A stretch of DNA of 64,000 bases from Capnocytophaga stomatis (GCF_002302635.1 NZ_CP022387.1:744001-808000), one strand, 5' to 3'; positions 45,383 through 54,163 are shown, counted from the stretch's first letter. A program made the numbers and translations. Notes: generated by a model not told the origin, from the sequence alone.

Positions 45383-46927
45383 TTATTTTACCTTTTTCAA
45401 CCAATTTCGCATATCTACTTCTTTGGAAATGGTGTCTCTTAGTTGTGAAATTGGGATACGGATTTGCTCCATTGTGTCGCGATGACGCAAAGTAACCGTT
45501 TGGTCTTCTTTGGTTTGATGATCCACCGTTACGCAGAAAGGAGTTCCGGCTGCATCTTGTCTGCGATAACGACGTCCAACAGCATCTTTCTCGTCGTAAG
45601 CTACACTGAAATCAAACTTCAACTCGTCTATGATTTCGCGGGCAATTTCCGGTAGTCCGTCTTTTTTAAGTAGCGGAAGCACAGCCACTTTGGTCGGTGC
45701 TAACACGAAAGGCAGACGAAGCACCGTACGCGTATCGCCTCCTTCCAAAGTTTCTTCTTGTAGTGAATTTGAGAAAACCGCCAAAAACATTCTGTCCAGC
45801 CCGATGGAAGTTTCCAACACATACGGAACGTAGTTTTTATTTTCCTCAGGGTCAAAATATTGTAATTTCTTTCCGGAATATTTTTCGTGGTTGCCCAAAT
45901 CGAAATCGGTACGTGAGTGGATTCCTTCTAACTCTTTGAATCCGAACGGGAACTTAAACTCAATATCACAAGCCGCATCGGCGTAATGTGCCAATTTTTC
46001 GTGGTCGTGGAAACGGTAATTGCTATCGCCCATTCCCAATGACAAATGCCATTTGAGGCGGGCCTCCTTCCAGTATTCGTACCACTCTTTTTGCGTGCCT
46101 GGCTTAATGAAAAACTGCATCTCCATTTGTTCAAATTCACGCATACGGAAAATAAACTGACGTGCAACTATCTCATTACGAAATGCTTTCCCTGTTTGTG
46201 CAATGCCAAACGGAATTTTCATTCGTCCTGTTTTTTGCACGTTTGAGAAGTTTACAAAAATCCCTTGTGCCGTTTCGGGGCGAAGGTACAAATCCATCGC
46301 CGTATCAGCGGTTGCCCCGAGTTTCGTACCAAACATCAGGTTGAATTGCTTCACGTCTGTCCAATTTTTTGAACCCGATTCAGGACAAGCGATTTCCAAT
46401 TCCTCAATCAAGGCTTTTACGTCTGCCAAGTCTTCATTTTCAAGCGATTTCGCCAAGCGTTTTAAGATGGTCTCAGCTTGATTTTTATACTCAATCACAC
46501 GTGCATTGGTGCTTATAAATTGGTCTTTATCAAAGGCTTCCCCAAAGCGTTTTTCTGCTTTTGCAATTTCCTTCTCTATTTTTCCTTCAATTTTGGCTAC
46601 ATAATCTTCTACCAGTACATCAGCCCGATAGCGTTTTTTGGAGTCTTTATTATCAATAAGTGGGTCGTTAAAGGCATCAACGTGTCCCGAAGCTTTCCAC
46701 GTGGTGGGGTGCATAAAAATAGCCGCATCAATCCCAACAATGTTTTCATTCATCTGAACCATTGCTTTCCACCAATATTCGCGAATGTTTTTTTTGAGTT
46801 CCACTCCGTTTTGTCCGTAATCGTAAACGGCACTAAGCCCGTCATAAATTTCGCTCGACTGGAAAATATAACCGTACTCCTTAGCGTGAGAAATTACTTT
46901 CTTGAAAAAATCTTCTTGATTTACCAT
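45383..46927 (-). CDS. glyS: Glycine-tRNA ligase, homodimeric type
   Basis: The product has 514 residues, class II synthetase of the single-chain alpha2 form used by Bacteroidota. It starts with SHAKEYGYIFQSSEIYDGLS and has KKNIREYWWKAMVQ, LYLRPETAQGIFVNFSNVQK, FIFRMREFEQMEMQFFIKPG (motif 2) and VPYVLETSIGLDRMFLAVF (motif 3). The C-terminus is an anticodon-binding domain. The 207-bp gap upstream has a TATGTTTG element at 47076-47083 on the minus strand. Confidence 0.96.
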   Translation of the reverse strand: MVNQEDFFKKVISHAKEYGYIFQSSEIYDGLSAVYDYGQNGVELKKNIREYWWKAMVQMNENIVGIDAAIFMHPTTWKASGHVDAFNDPLIDNKDSKKRYRADVLVEDYVAKIEGKIEKEIAKAEKRFGEAFDKDQFISTNARVIEYKNQAETILKRLAKSLENEDLADVKALIEELEIACPESGSKNWTDVKQFNLMFGTKLGATADTAMDLYLRPETAQGIFVNFSNVQKTGRMKIPFGIAQTGKAFRNEIVARQFIFRMREFEQMEMQFFIKPGTQKEWYEYWKEARLKWHLSLGMGDSNYRFHDHEKLAHYADAACDIEFKFPFGFKELEGIHSRTDFDLGNHEKYSGKKLQYFDPEENKNYVPYVLETSIGLDRMFLAVFSNSLQEETLEGGDTRTVLRLPFVLAPTKVAVLPLLKKDGLPEIAREIIDELKFDFSVAYDEKDAVGRRYRRQDAAGTPFCVTVDHQTKEDQTVTLRHRDTMEQIRIPISQLRDTISKEVDMRNWLKKVK

Positions 46928-47104
46928 AGTTTTTTAGTTGAAATCACAAATGAACACAAAAAATCTTTAATATAAATTCTTTTTATTCACTTATTTAGCT
47001 TATTTTAACAATTAAAAATATCAATTTATCTTGTGAAAGTATATCTATCAATACTTTTACCAAAAATTTAACGCACAAACATAGTAAATAATTTCAAAAA
47101 AACA

Positions 47105-47112
47105 TATTTTTG
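47105..47112 (+). promoter_or_regulatory. Promoter -7 element of comF
   Basis: TATTTTTG, 22 bp before the comF ATG; no clear -33. Confidence 0.45.
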
Positions 47113-47134
47113 CCCTGAAAATAAATCTGATTTT

Positions 47135-47827
47135 ATGATTTTTAGGGATTTACTTTCCGTGATTTTACCTGATTACTGTATGGGGTGCGGTTGTATCTTG
47201 AATGATAAGGAATCTTTTCTATGTATCTCTTGCAGAGGGAAACTTCCTGAAACACAGATGCATTTACAAAAAGAAAATCGAATAACAAAACGGCTTTACG
47301 GACAATGCGATTTATTCTGTGCCACTTCACTTTTTTATTTTCATAAAGATAGCGTAGTACAACATTTAATCCATCAATTGAAATACAAAGGCAAGGAGGA
47401 AATCGGAAATTGGTTGGGAAATTGGTTGGGCGAAAAAATAAAAACAGTGCAAGATTTCCAAAAAACAGACATTGTAATTCCCGTTCCTTTACATAAAAAT
47501 AAGTTAAAAAAACGGGGATATAACCAAGTTGCTCTTTTTGGAAAATGTTTGGCTCGAATTTTGCAAGCGGAATACATTGATGACGTACTGATAAAAGTAA
47601 AAACGAATACCACACAAACCCAAAAGGATTTATGGTCACGTTTTGCTGACAGTAAAGATATTTTTGCAATCCGGAATGGAGATAAAATAAAAGGAAAAAA
47701 TGTTCTGCTTGTTGATGATTTGATAACCACCGGAGCAACTATCGAAAGTTGTTATAATCAATTAATTAAAGTAGAAAATGTAAAGGTAGGTTTAGCAACA
47801 ATGGCTTATTCCTTATTACATAATTAA
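47135..47827 (+). CDS. comF: ComF-family phosphoribosyltransferase-like protein
   Basis: The product has 230 residues. The N-terminal zinc module is Cys15-x2-Cys-x-Cys with a second pair CISC (PDYCMGCGCILND, FLCISCRGKLP). The PRTase fold has PVPLHKNKLKKRGYNQ and the PRPP loop NVLLVDDLITTGATIES. ComF proteins act with single-stranded DNA handling in natural transformation and replication restart. No other competence gene lies nearby. Confidence 0.92.
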   Translation: MIFRDLLSVILPDYCMGCGCILNDKESFLCISCRGKLPETQMHLQKENRITKRLYGQCDLFCATSLFYFHKDSVVQHLIHQLKYKGKEEIGNWLGNWLGEKIKTVQDFQKTDIVIPVPLHKNKLKKRGYNQVALFGKCLARILQAEYIDDVLIKVKTNTTQTQKDLWSRFADSKDIFAIRNGDKIKGKNVLLVDDLITTGATIESCYNQLIKVENVKVGLATMAYSLLHN

Positions 47828-47850
47828 ACCTTTTGAAAAAAATAAAATCT

Positions 47851-47897
47851 AAGGAGGAAAGATGATTGGTAATTTTAATATTAATTTAATTTTTTAA
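47851..47897 (+). CDS. Tiny upstream ORF (11 residues) with perfect Shine-Dalgarno
   Basis: AAGGAGG at 47851-47857 precedes an ATG at 47862 by 4 bp. The ORF MIGNFNINLIF stops at 47897, 4 bp before the ATG of the Cys/Lys-rich gene. A full anti-SD match is rare in Bacteroidota, whose 30S subunits mostly hide the anti-SD. The ORF may couple or regulate translation of the next gene. There is no proof that it is translated. Confidence 0.4.
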
Positions 47898-47901
47898 AAA
47901 G

Positions 47902-48243
47902 ATGAAGAACACTTTAAAAATGATGGGAGTTGCGTTTTTGATGTTTGCTTTTAATGCAAATGTTCAAGCAACAACTTTGGAGCAAGAAGTACAAATCGTA
48001 CAAGAAAAAGACGGAATAAAACAAGAAAAAGAGAAAAAATCTTGTTGTAAAAACAAAGAAGGCAAAAAAGAATGTAGCAAAGATGCAAAATCTTGTTCAA
48101 AAGACGAGAAATCTTGCTCAAAAGAAGGTAAAAAATCTTGTTGCAAAAACAAAGAAGGCAAAAAAGAATGCAACAAAGACGCAAAATCTTGCTCAAAAGA
48201 AAGTAAAAAATCTTGTTGCAAGAAAAAGGAAGAAAAAAAATAA
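47902..48243 (+). CDS. Secreted Lys/Cys-rich repeat protein
   Basis: The product has 113 residues with a signal peptide ending near ANVQA (residue 23). From residue 43 on it is made of Lys, Cys, Ser, Glu and Asn repeats: KKSCCKNKEGKKEC appears twice (from about 46 and 78), with KDAKSCSK in each. There are eleven Cys, three as CC pairs. The make-up suggests metal binding or a thiol-rich envelope protein. I do not know a family. The coding repeats are also DNA direct repeats of about 96 bp. A terminator follows. Confidence 0.75.
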   Translation: MKNTLKMMGVAFLMFAFNANVQATTLEQEVQIVQEKDGIKQEKEKKSCCKNKEGKKECSKDAKSCSKDEKSCSKEGKKSCCKNKEGKKECNKDAKSCSKESKKSCCKKKEEKK

Positions 48244-48281
48244 TTTTTTGAATTTATTTTTTAAAACTAATAACGAAGAAG

Positions 48282-48308
48282 TCTCAGCTATTTGCTGAGA
48301 TTTTTTTG
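48282..48308 (+). terminator. Terminator after the Lys/Cys-rich gene
   Basis: TCTCAGC / GCTGAGA stem with a TATTT loop, then seven T. Confidence 0.9.
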
Positions 48309-48337
48309 TATTAATTAAGATTTTTTCAATAAAAATT

Positions 48338-48367
48338 TTGGGTTTTAAGTTTTAATTTTTATTTTTG
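48338..48367 (+). promoter_or_regulatory. Promoter of the aromatic amino-acid operon
   Basis: TTG (48338-48340), a 19-bp spacer and TATTTTTG (48360-48367). It lies 23 bp before the leader-peptide ATG. Confidence 0.75.
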
Positions 48368-48390
48368 CGGAACGTTATACACAAAAAATA

Positions 48391-48444
48391 ATGACAACTC
48401 ACAACACATATTTCGATTTTTATTATTTTTATTTTTCTAAATAA
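48391..48444 (+). CDS. Phe/Tyr-rich leader peptide of the aromatic operon
   Basis: The 17-residue ORF MTTHNTYFDFYYFYFSK ends at TAA 48442-48444. It holds four Phe and four Tyr, seven of them in residues 7-14. It lies between a good promoter and an attenuator, ahead of three Phe/Tyr synthesis genes. A ribosome stalled on these codons would leave the antiterminator strand at 48448 free. One that reaches the stop would cover it. It is too short for ordinary gene calling. Confidence 0.85.
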   Translation: MTTHNTYFDFYYFYFSK

Positions 48445-48447
48445 GAA

Positions 48448-48537
48448 TCGAGACTTTGTGTGAATACGATAATTGGTAATAGTAAATTTAAAGGTTAAAC
48501 AACGAAAAAAGTCTCGAGTAACAGCGGGGCTTTTTTT
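48448..48537 (+). promoter_or_regulatory. Transcription attenuator (antiterminator/terminator pair)
   Basis: Antiterminator: TCGAGACTTT (48448-48457) pairs perfectly with AAAGTCTCGA (48508-48517). Terminator: AAAAAAGTCTCG (48505-48516) pairs with CGGGGCTTTTTT (48525-48536), 12 bp with two G-U pairs and an 8-base loop ending in a T-run. Both use the same central strand, so they exclude each other. The leader stop is 4 bp before the antiterminator. Confidence 0.85.
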
Positions 48538-48567
48538 GTGTTTTATAGCATCAAGTAAGAAAAGAAT

Positions 48568-49395
48568 ATGCAACAGAGAGTAGCAATTCAGGGGATTAAA
48601 GGGTCGTTTCATTATCAGGCTGCCCAAGAGTATTTTGGTTCGGAAATCGCAATTGTTGAGTGCAATTCCTTTGATAAGGTAGCTCAAAGCCTGCTAAAAA
48701 ACGATGCCGACTTGGCGATAATGGCAATCGAAAATAGCATTGCTGGTTCCATCTTGCCGAATTACGCACTCATCGACCGATTAAACCTAAAAATCATCGG
48801 GGAGCATTATATTGATATTCAGCAACATCTGATGGCACTTCCGGGGCAGGACATCAATCAACTGAAAGAGGTACATTCCCACCCTATGGCACTGCTTCAA
48901 TGCAAGCAATTCTTTGAGGATTATCCGCAAATAAAATTGGTAGAAGACACCGATACGGCAAGTACCGCCGAACGTATTCATCGGCTGCAACTTTTTGGAA
49001 TTGGGGCAATTGGCTCAAAATCGGCAGCGGAATTGTATCAATTAAATATCATCCGCCACAGCATTCAAACGATGAAAGTTAACGCCACTCGTTTTGTGGT
49101 ATTAACAGCCAAAAATGAGGAAATCGACCGAAATCAAGCCAATAAAGCCTCTTTAAAATTTCAAGTTCATCACAAAAGAGGAAGCCTCGCCACGGTTTTA
49201 AACGTGATTAGCGATTGCCGAATCAATATGACTAAAATTCAGTCACTTCCCGTAATTGAAACACCTTGGAAGTACGCTTTTTTTGTGGATATCGTCTTTG
49301 AAAATTATGAAGATTTTGAAAAAGCACACAAATTGTTATCCATTATGGCTGAAGACTTTAAAGTTTTAGGAATTTACAAAAACACACTGAAATAA
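48568..49395 (+). CDS. pheA: Prephenate dehydratase
   Basis: The product has 275 residues, a stand-alone PDT without chorismate mutase. It starts with VAIQGIKGSFHYQAAQEYF and has IENSIAGSILPNYALI and NATRFVVL (the TRF motif). A C-terminal ACT domain follows (RGSLATVLNVISDCRINMTK, then IQSLP where many Phe-inhibited enzymes have ESRP). It makes phenylpyruvate. It is the first gene of the attenuated operon; 37 bp separate it from tyrA. Confidence 0.94.
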   Translation: MQQRVAIQGIKGSFHYQAAQEYFGSEIAIVECNSFDKVAQSLLKNDADLAIMAIENSIAGSILPNYALIDRLNLKIIGEHYIDIQQHLMALPGQDINQLKEVHSHPMALLQCKQFFEDYPQIKLVEDTDTASTAERIHRLQLFGIGAIGSKSAAELYQLNIIRHSIQTMKVNATRFVVLTAKNEEIDRNQANKASLKFQVHHKRGSLATVLNVISDCRINMTKIQSLPVIETPWKYAFFVDIVFENYEDFEKAHKLLSIMAEDFKVLGIYKNTLK

Positions 49396-49432
49396 TTCAT
49401 TTTAAAACAGAAAAATAACCCATTTAAAGAAT

Positions 49433-50272
49433 ATGAAAACAGCAGTTATTATAGGCTTGGGACTCATCGGAGGGTCGATGGCTTTGGAACTTCGCAAACG
49501 TTGCGGATACCAAATTTGGGGCATTGATGCTAATCCCGAAAATGCACAAAAAGCCTTGGAATTGAGCATTATAGACCAAATAGTAGATTACAACGACATT
49601 ACAAACGCCGATATAGCTATCGTTGCCGTTCCTGTGGACATCATCCCGAAAGTGTTGCAAAAAACTCTTGACTATGTAGGCGAACAGACCGCAGTTATGG
49701 ATATGGGTTCGGTAAAGGGAAGCATCTGTAAATCTGTTGAAAATCACCCTAATAGAAGTCACTTTATAGCAAGTCACCCAATGGCGGGAACGGAATTTTC
49801 AGGTCCGGAAGCTGCGATTTATAACCTTTTTGACAACAAAGTAATGGTTTTTTGTGAAATTGAAAAAAGTCATAAACATCTGGTAGATAAGGCAATGGAT
49901 TTCGCTCAAAAGCTAAATATGAGAATCAAAATAATGTCGCCCGAAGCCCACGACCGCCACACGGCTTATGTGTCGCATCTTTCACACGTGAGTTCGTTTA
50001 TGCTCGGAAAAACGGTTTTGGAAATAGAAAAAGACGAACAAAGCATTTTCGATTTGGCAAGTACGGGGTTTGCCTCCACGGTGCGATTGGCAAAAAGTGA
50101 CGCTGCAATGTGGTGTCCTATCTTTCTGGAAAACAAAGAGAACGTCCTAAAATCACTTGATGAATACATCAAAAATTTGGAAGAATTCCGAAAGATGATT
50201 CAAGATCAGGAAGATGGAAAAATCCGAAAAACTATCAAAGAAATCAATTATATCAAAAAGATATTAAAGTAA
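49433..50272 (+). CDS. tyrA: Prephenate dehydrogenase
   Basis: The product has 279 residues. The N-terminal Rossmann fold is VIIGLGLIGGSMALELRKR. HPMAGTEFSGPEAA carries the prephenate-binding His, and SHLSHVSSFMLGK lies in the helical C-terminal dimer domain. It converts prephenate to 4-hydroxyphenylpyruvate for Tyr. No ACT or mutase domain is attached. The gap to the next gene is 70 bp on the same strand. Confidence 0.94.
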   Translation: MKTAVIIGLGLIGGSMALELRKRCGYQIWGIDANPENAQKALELSIIDQIVDYNDITNADIAIVAVPVDIIPKVLQKTLDYVGEQTAVMDMGSVKGSICKSVENHPNRSHFIASHPMAGTEFSGPEAAIYNLFDNKVMVFCEIEKSHKHLVDKAMDFAQKLNMRIKIMSPEAHDRHTAYVSHLSHVSSFMLGKTVLEIEKDEQSIFDLASTGFASTVRLAKSDAAMWCPIFLENKENVLKSLDEYIKNLEEFRKMIQDQEDGKIRKTIKEINYIKKILK

Positions 50273-50342
50273 GAAGTCAAACATAAATAACTGAATTTCA
50301 AATAAAAATAAATATTCAAAACAACGATAAATTTTGAAAACT

Positions 50343-51425
50343 ATGGAAATAACAGCAGAAAATAAGAAATGGTTAACCGACTTGCAATTAACTCATCCTC
50401 TGGTGATTGCAGGTCCTTGCAGTGCCGAAACCGAAGAACAAGTGTTGAAAATCGCTCATCAACTGAAAGATACTGACGTGAATTACTTTCGGGCTGGGAT
50501 TTGGAAACCACGCACGCGTCCCGGAATGTTTGAAGGCGTGGGAGCATTGGGACTGAAGTGGTTACAACGTGTAAAGGAAGAAACAGGAATGAAAGTTGCC
50601 ACCGAAGTAGCTAACAAAGACCACGTAAAATTAGCTTTGGAACACGATATTGATATGCTTTGGATTGGTGCTCGCTCCACTGTAAGTCCGTTTATCATTC
50701 AGGAAATTGCTGACGAGTTGGAAAATACGGATAAAATCGTTTTGGTAAAAAACCCCGTAAACCCCGATTTGGCTTTGTGGATTGGTGCTTTGGAGCGTTT
50801 GCAACGAGCGGGAATCAAAAATTTGGGCGTTATCCATCGTGGATTTTCTACTTATGAAAAGACAAAATACAGAAATATCCCTGAATGGCAGTTAGTTATC
50901 GAGCTTCAAAATAAATTTCCGGAATTGGCACTCATCTGCGACCCATCTCACATTACGGGCAAACGCGATATGATTTTTGATGTTTCTCAAACCGCTTTGG
51001 ATTTGAATTTTGATGGCTTGATGATTGAAACACATATTTCGCCAGACCAAGCGTGGAGTGATGCAGCTCAGCAAGTTACGCCCGACAAGCTGATAGAAAT
51101 AATGAAAAACTTGCGTATGCGTAAACAAACCACTTCCGAAGAAGATTATCAAAGTCAGCTGGGAGAGTTACGCTCAAAAATCGACGTTCTTGACGACCAA
51201 CTTCTTGATTTACTGAGAAAACGGATGGAAACTTCGGACAATATCGGAAAACTCAAAAAAGATAAAAACGTTGCCGTGCTTCAAAATTCGCGTTGGTATG
51301 CACTTTTAGGCAAAATGATTCTGGAGGGGCAACAACGCGGGCTCAGTGAAGAATTCGTGACACACCTTTTCAAAGCCATACACCAAGAGTCCATCAACCG
51401 ACAAGAAAAGATAATAAAAGGATAA
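50343..51425 (+). CDS. Bifunctional DAHP synthase / chorismate mutase
   Basis: The product has 360 residues. Residues 1-265 are a type I-beta DAHP synthase: HPLVIAGPCSAETEEQVLKI, GIWKPRTRPGMFEGVG, IGARSTVSPF, ICDPSHITGKRD. Residues 275-360 are an AroQ chorismate mutase (LRSKIDVLDDQLLDLLRKRM, then KLKKDKNVAVLQNSRW). It thus supplies the first shikimate step and the prephenate branch. The mutase can provide substrate for the two upstream genes. The ATG at 50343 is preferred to the TTG at 50334. A terminator follows. Confidence 0.94.
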   Translation: MEITAENKKWLTDLQLTHPLVIAGPCSAETEEQVLKIAHQLKDTDVNYFRAGIWKPRTRPGMFEGVGALGLKWLQRVKEETGMKVATEVANKDHVKLALEHDIDMLWIGARSTVSPFIIQEIADELENTDKIVLVKNPVNPDLALWIGALERLQRAGIKNLGVIHRGFSTYEKTKYRNIPEWQLVIELQNKFPELALICDPSHITGKRDMIFDVSQTALDLNFDGLMIETHISPDQAWSDAAQQVTPDKLIEIMKNLRMRKQTTSEEDYQSQLGELRSKIDVLDDQLLDLLRKRMETSDNIGKLKKDKNVAVLQNSRWYALLGKMILEGQQRGLSEEFVTHLFKAIHQESINRQEKIIKG

Positions 51426-51453
51426 TTCATATTTTTAAAATTATATTTTACGC

Positions 51454-51487
51454 AAAATTGCCTATGACAAACATCATAGGCAATTTA
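51454..51487. terminator. Terminator between the aromatic operon and thrA
   Basis: AAATTGCCTATGA / TCATAGGCAATTT perfect 13-bp stem with a 6-base loop at convergent ends. Confidence 0.85.
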
Positions 51488-51513
51488 TTCTATTTTCACC
51501 ACAAGTTTGTTAT

Positions 51514-53931
51514 TTAATTTCTGTCTCTCTCGGTTAATCTCAATATATCCCCGAAGATACCACGTGCCGTCACGGCGGCTCCCGCTCCTGCTCCCTGAAT
51601 CACAATAGGATGATTTCCATACGATTCGGTATAGATTTCAAAAATGGAATCCGCACCTTTTACCTGCCCCAATGCACTGTCTTTGGGAACGGACACCAAT
51701 TTCACTTCAAGACGAGAAGTTTCCGTTCGGCTTAAATCTCCGTGAAGGTCGCCCACATACCTTAAAACGTGATTAGGCTCTTGACCTTCTTTAATTCTCT
51801 GATATTCAGAATCAAATTCATTCAATCGGGAAAGAAATTCCTCCACACTTCCTTCTCGCAAATGCTCTGGAATTAAATTTTGAATAGCGATTTGGTCAAA
51901 TTCATTTTCCAAATCCAATTCACGTGCCAAAATAAGCAACTTTCGTCCAACATCGTTTCCGCAAAGGTCTTCACGCGGGTCAGGTTCCGTGTAACCGCTG
52001 TCGATAGCCGTACGAAGTACTTCACTGAAAGGTTTGTCACTATCCGAAAACGTATTAAACAAATAGCTAAGCGTTCCGGAAAATATCCCTTTAATACGCG
52101 TGATGTTTTCCCCCGAAAGGTGTAACAATTTGATGGTGTCAATCAGCGGAAGCCCTGCTCCAACATTGGTTTCGTACAAATATTGTTTTTGATTCTCTTT
52201 AAGCACTTGCCTTAATTTCTGATAAAAATCATACGAAACAGTATTGGCTATTTTATTCGCCGAAACTAAATCAAATCCATTCTCAATCAGTGGAATATAA
52301 TTTTCAACAAAAGTTTTACTTGCCGTTGCATCCACCGCTATTAAGTTTTCCAGATGATGTTTTTTAGCGAAATTGATTACATCTTCCAACTGATACGACT
52401 GACTGAGCGTTTCAAAATTTTGATATTCATTTGTAGTTATTCCCTTCGGATTGAAAAGGCATTTCGCCGAATTCGCCACCGCAACAATCCGCAAACTGAT
52501 ATTTTTTCGTAACAATATAGCTTCCTGAGCTTCAAAGATTTGCTTAACGAGCGTTCCTCCAACGGTTCCTCTTCCGAAAATCACTAAATTCACTCGTTTT
52601 GAAATGGAGAAAATTTCACCGTGAATAACATTTAAAGCCTTCTGTAGCTGATGATTATACACCACCACACTCACATTATTCCCCGTAACGGCATTGTTAA
52701 TCAAAAGCGGAATTATCTGATTGCGAATCAAGGCGTTATAAGGCTTATGAAAAGTAGCCATATCCTGCCCCACGATGGAAATCACGCCCACATTTTTCAC
52801 AACAGAAACCTCACTAACGTCTTTCGTGTAAAAATCCGATTCAAATTCTTCCTCCAAAGCCTTTTTCGCCTTTTCGGCATCCTGATTTGCTACCAAAAAG
52901 CCGATACCACGCTCCGACGAACCCTGCGAAATGATACTCACGCTAATATTGCGTTGTGCCAAAGCCCTGAAAATCCGTGCATCAACCCCAACTTGCCCAA
53001 GCAATCCTCTTCCTTCAAGAATTATCAAAGCATTTCCTTCCAAAACCGACAACGAGCGTATTCCTTTTTCGGTAGTTTGCGAATGAATCAACGTTCCGGC
53101 ATCATCGGCGTTAAACGTATTGAGAATACGAAGCGGAATATTTTTGGAAATCAGCGGAATAATCGTTTTGGCGTGCAGAATTGTCGCCCCGAAATTTGCC
53201 AACTCATTGGCTTCCTGATAAGATAAATTGCGAATGATTTGAGCCTCCGAAACCCAATCCGGATTTGCAGTGTATATTCCGTTTACGTGCGTAAAGTTCT
53301 GTAATTCTTCGGCTTGCAAAAAATTAGCAAACAAGGCAGCCGAATAATTGCTTCCATTTCGTCCTAAAGTAGTGGTTTCGCCTTTTTCGGTTGCCGCGAT
53401 GAATCCCGTTACCACAGCCACCGTCCCTTTGGGAAGTTGCTCGAAAAAAGCCTTTGTTTTCTGCTCGGAAATTGCCTCTTTCACCTGTGCATTTCCGAAG
53501 TGATTATCGCTTACCAAAAGCGTTCTGCTATCCACAAAAACCGACGAAATTCCCTTTTTTTCAAGCAGATAAGACACTAATTTTGCCGAAATGATTTCGC
53601 CTTGAGCCACAATCTGGTCTTTGATTTTATCGCTGTAATCGCCTAAAAGTGAAACACCTCCAAAGAGTTTTTCAAGTATTGCAAACTCCTGCGGAAAATC
53701 CAACGAATAGGCTTTCTGATACGTTTTAAACGATTCAAAAATAGGAAGATACGGCTCACCCGAAGTGGCTTTTTCTAATATTTCCAGCAAATCGTCGGTA
53801 GCATTTCCGCGTGCCGAAACTACCAAAGTAATGGCTTCGCCCTTTTTTATTTTTTGCTCAACAATTTCAAGTACCGTTTCCAACCCTTTGCCGTTGGCTA
53901 ATGATTTTCCTCCAAATTTTAATATTTTCAT
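51514..53931 (-). CDS. thrA: Bifunctional aspartokinase / homoserine dehydrogenase
   Basis: The product has 805 residues. The aspartokinase N-terminus starts with MKILKFGGKSLANGKGLE and has VVTGFIAATEKGETTTLGRNG and two ACT units (about 315-460). The homoserine dehydrogenase starts with VIFGRGTVGGTLVKQIFE and has IFSGTLSYLFNTFS and GYTEPDPREDLCGNDVGRK. It makes aspartyl phosphate and homoserine for Thr and Met. In relatives it usually follows metX directly; here a 2.7-kb island intervenes, and its first 20 bp are duplicated at the far island end. Confidence 0.96.
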   Translation of the reverse strand: MKILKFGGKSLANGKGLETVLEIVEQKIKKGEAITLVVSARGNATDDLLEILEKATSGEPYLPIFESFKTYQKAYSLDFPQEFAILEKLFGGVSLLGDYSDKIKDQIVAQGEIISAKLVSYLLEKKGISSVFVDSRTLLVSDNHFGNAQVKEAISEQKTKAFFEQLPKGTVAVVTGFIAATEKGETTTLGRNGSNYSAALFANFLQAEELQNFTHVNGIYTANPDWVSEAQIIRNLSYQEANELANFGATILHAKTIIPLISKNIPLRILNTFNADDAGTLIHSQTTEKGIRSLSVLEGNALIILEGRGLLGQVGVDARIFRALAQRNISVSIISQGSSERGIGFLVANQDAEKAKKALEEEFESDFYTKDVSEVSVVKNVGVISIVGQDMATFHKPYNALIRNQIIPLLINNAVTGNNVSVVVYNHQLQKALNVIHGEIFSISKRVNLVIFGRGTVGGTLVKQIFEAQEAILLRKNISLRIVAVANSAKCLFNPKGITTNEYQNFETLSQSYQLEDVINFAKKHHLENLIAVDATASKTFVENYIPLIENGFDLVSANKIANTVSYDFYQKLRQVLKENQKQYLYETNVGAGLPLIDTIKLLHLSGENITRIKGIFSGTLSYLFNTFSDSDKPFSEVLRTAIDSGYTEPDPREDLCGNDVGRKLLILARELDLENEFDQIAIQNLIPEHLREGSVEEFLSRLNEFDSEYQRIKEGQEPNHVLRYVGDLHGDLSRTETSRLEVKLVSVPKDSALGQVKGADSIFEIYTESYGNHPIVIQGAGAGAAVTARGIFGDILRLTERDRN
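53912..53931. repeat. Left 20-bp direct repeat (thrA start)
   Basis: CCAAATTTTAATATTTTCAT, identical to 56624-56643. The terminal CAT is the thrA start codon. Confidence 0.85.
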
Positions 53932-54163
53932 ACCTTTACAGACAACTATTTTATATTTATTTACGTTCTAGATTTTCTATTTGTGGAGTTTTCAAAAATC
54001 CCTCCAGAGTCGAAATTGATTATTGCATAATCTTTCAAATTTTGGAAGAAGCTAAACCATAAAAATTTTATTTTCCTTACCCCAAAAACATTACTTACAA
54101 CAACAAGAATAATTCTACTTATCTTACTCTTTTTGTATATTTTAACCACGATAGATGTTGTAC

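Noticed and set aside
47951-48221. Long minus-strand frames opposite the Lys/Cys-rich gene
   Set aside because: They are antisense readings of AAA/TGT repeats, giving Phe/Leu/Gln-rich strings; the plus frame has a signal peptide and terminator.
53961-54149. 62-codon minus-strand frame between DUF4291 gene and thrA, with Ile/Leu/Val run
   Set aside because: Composition is not protein-like beyond the first 20 residues, no promoter or partner motif is seen, and there is no attenuator hairpin after it. It may be decayed island sequence.
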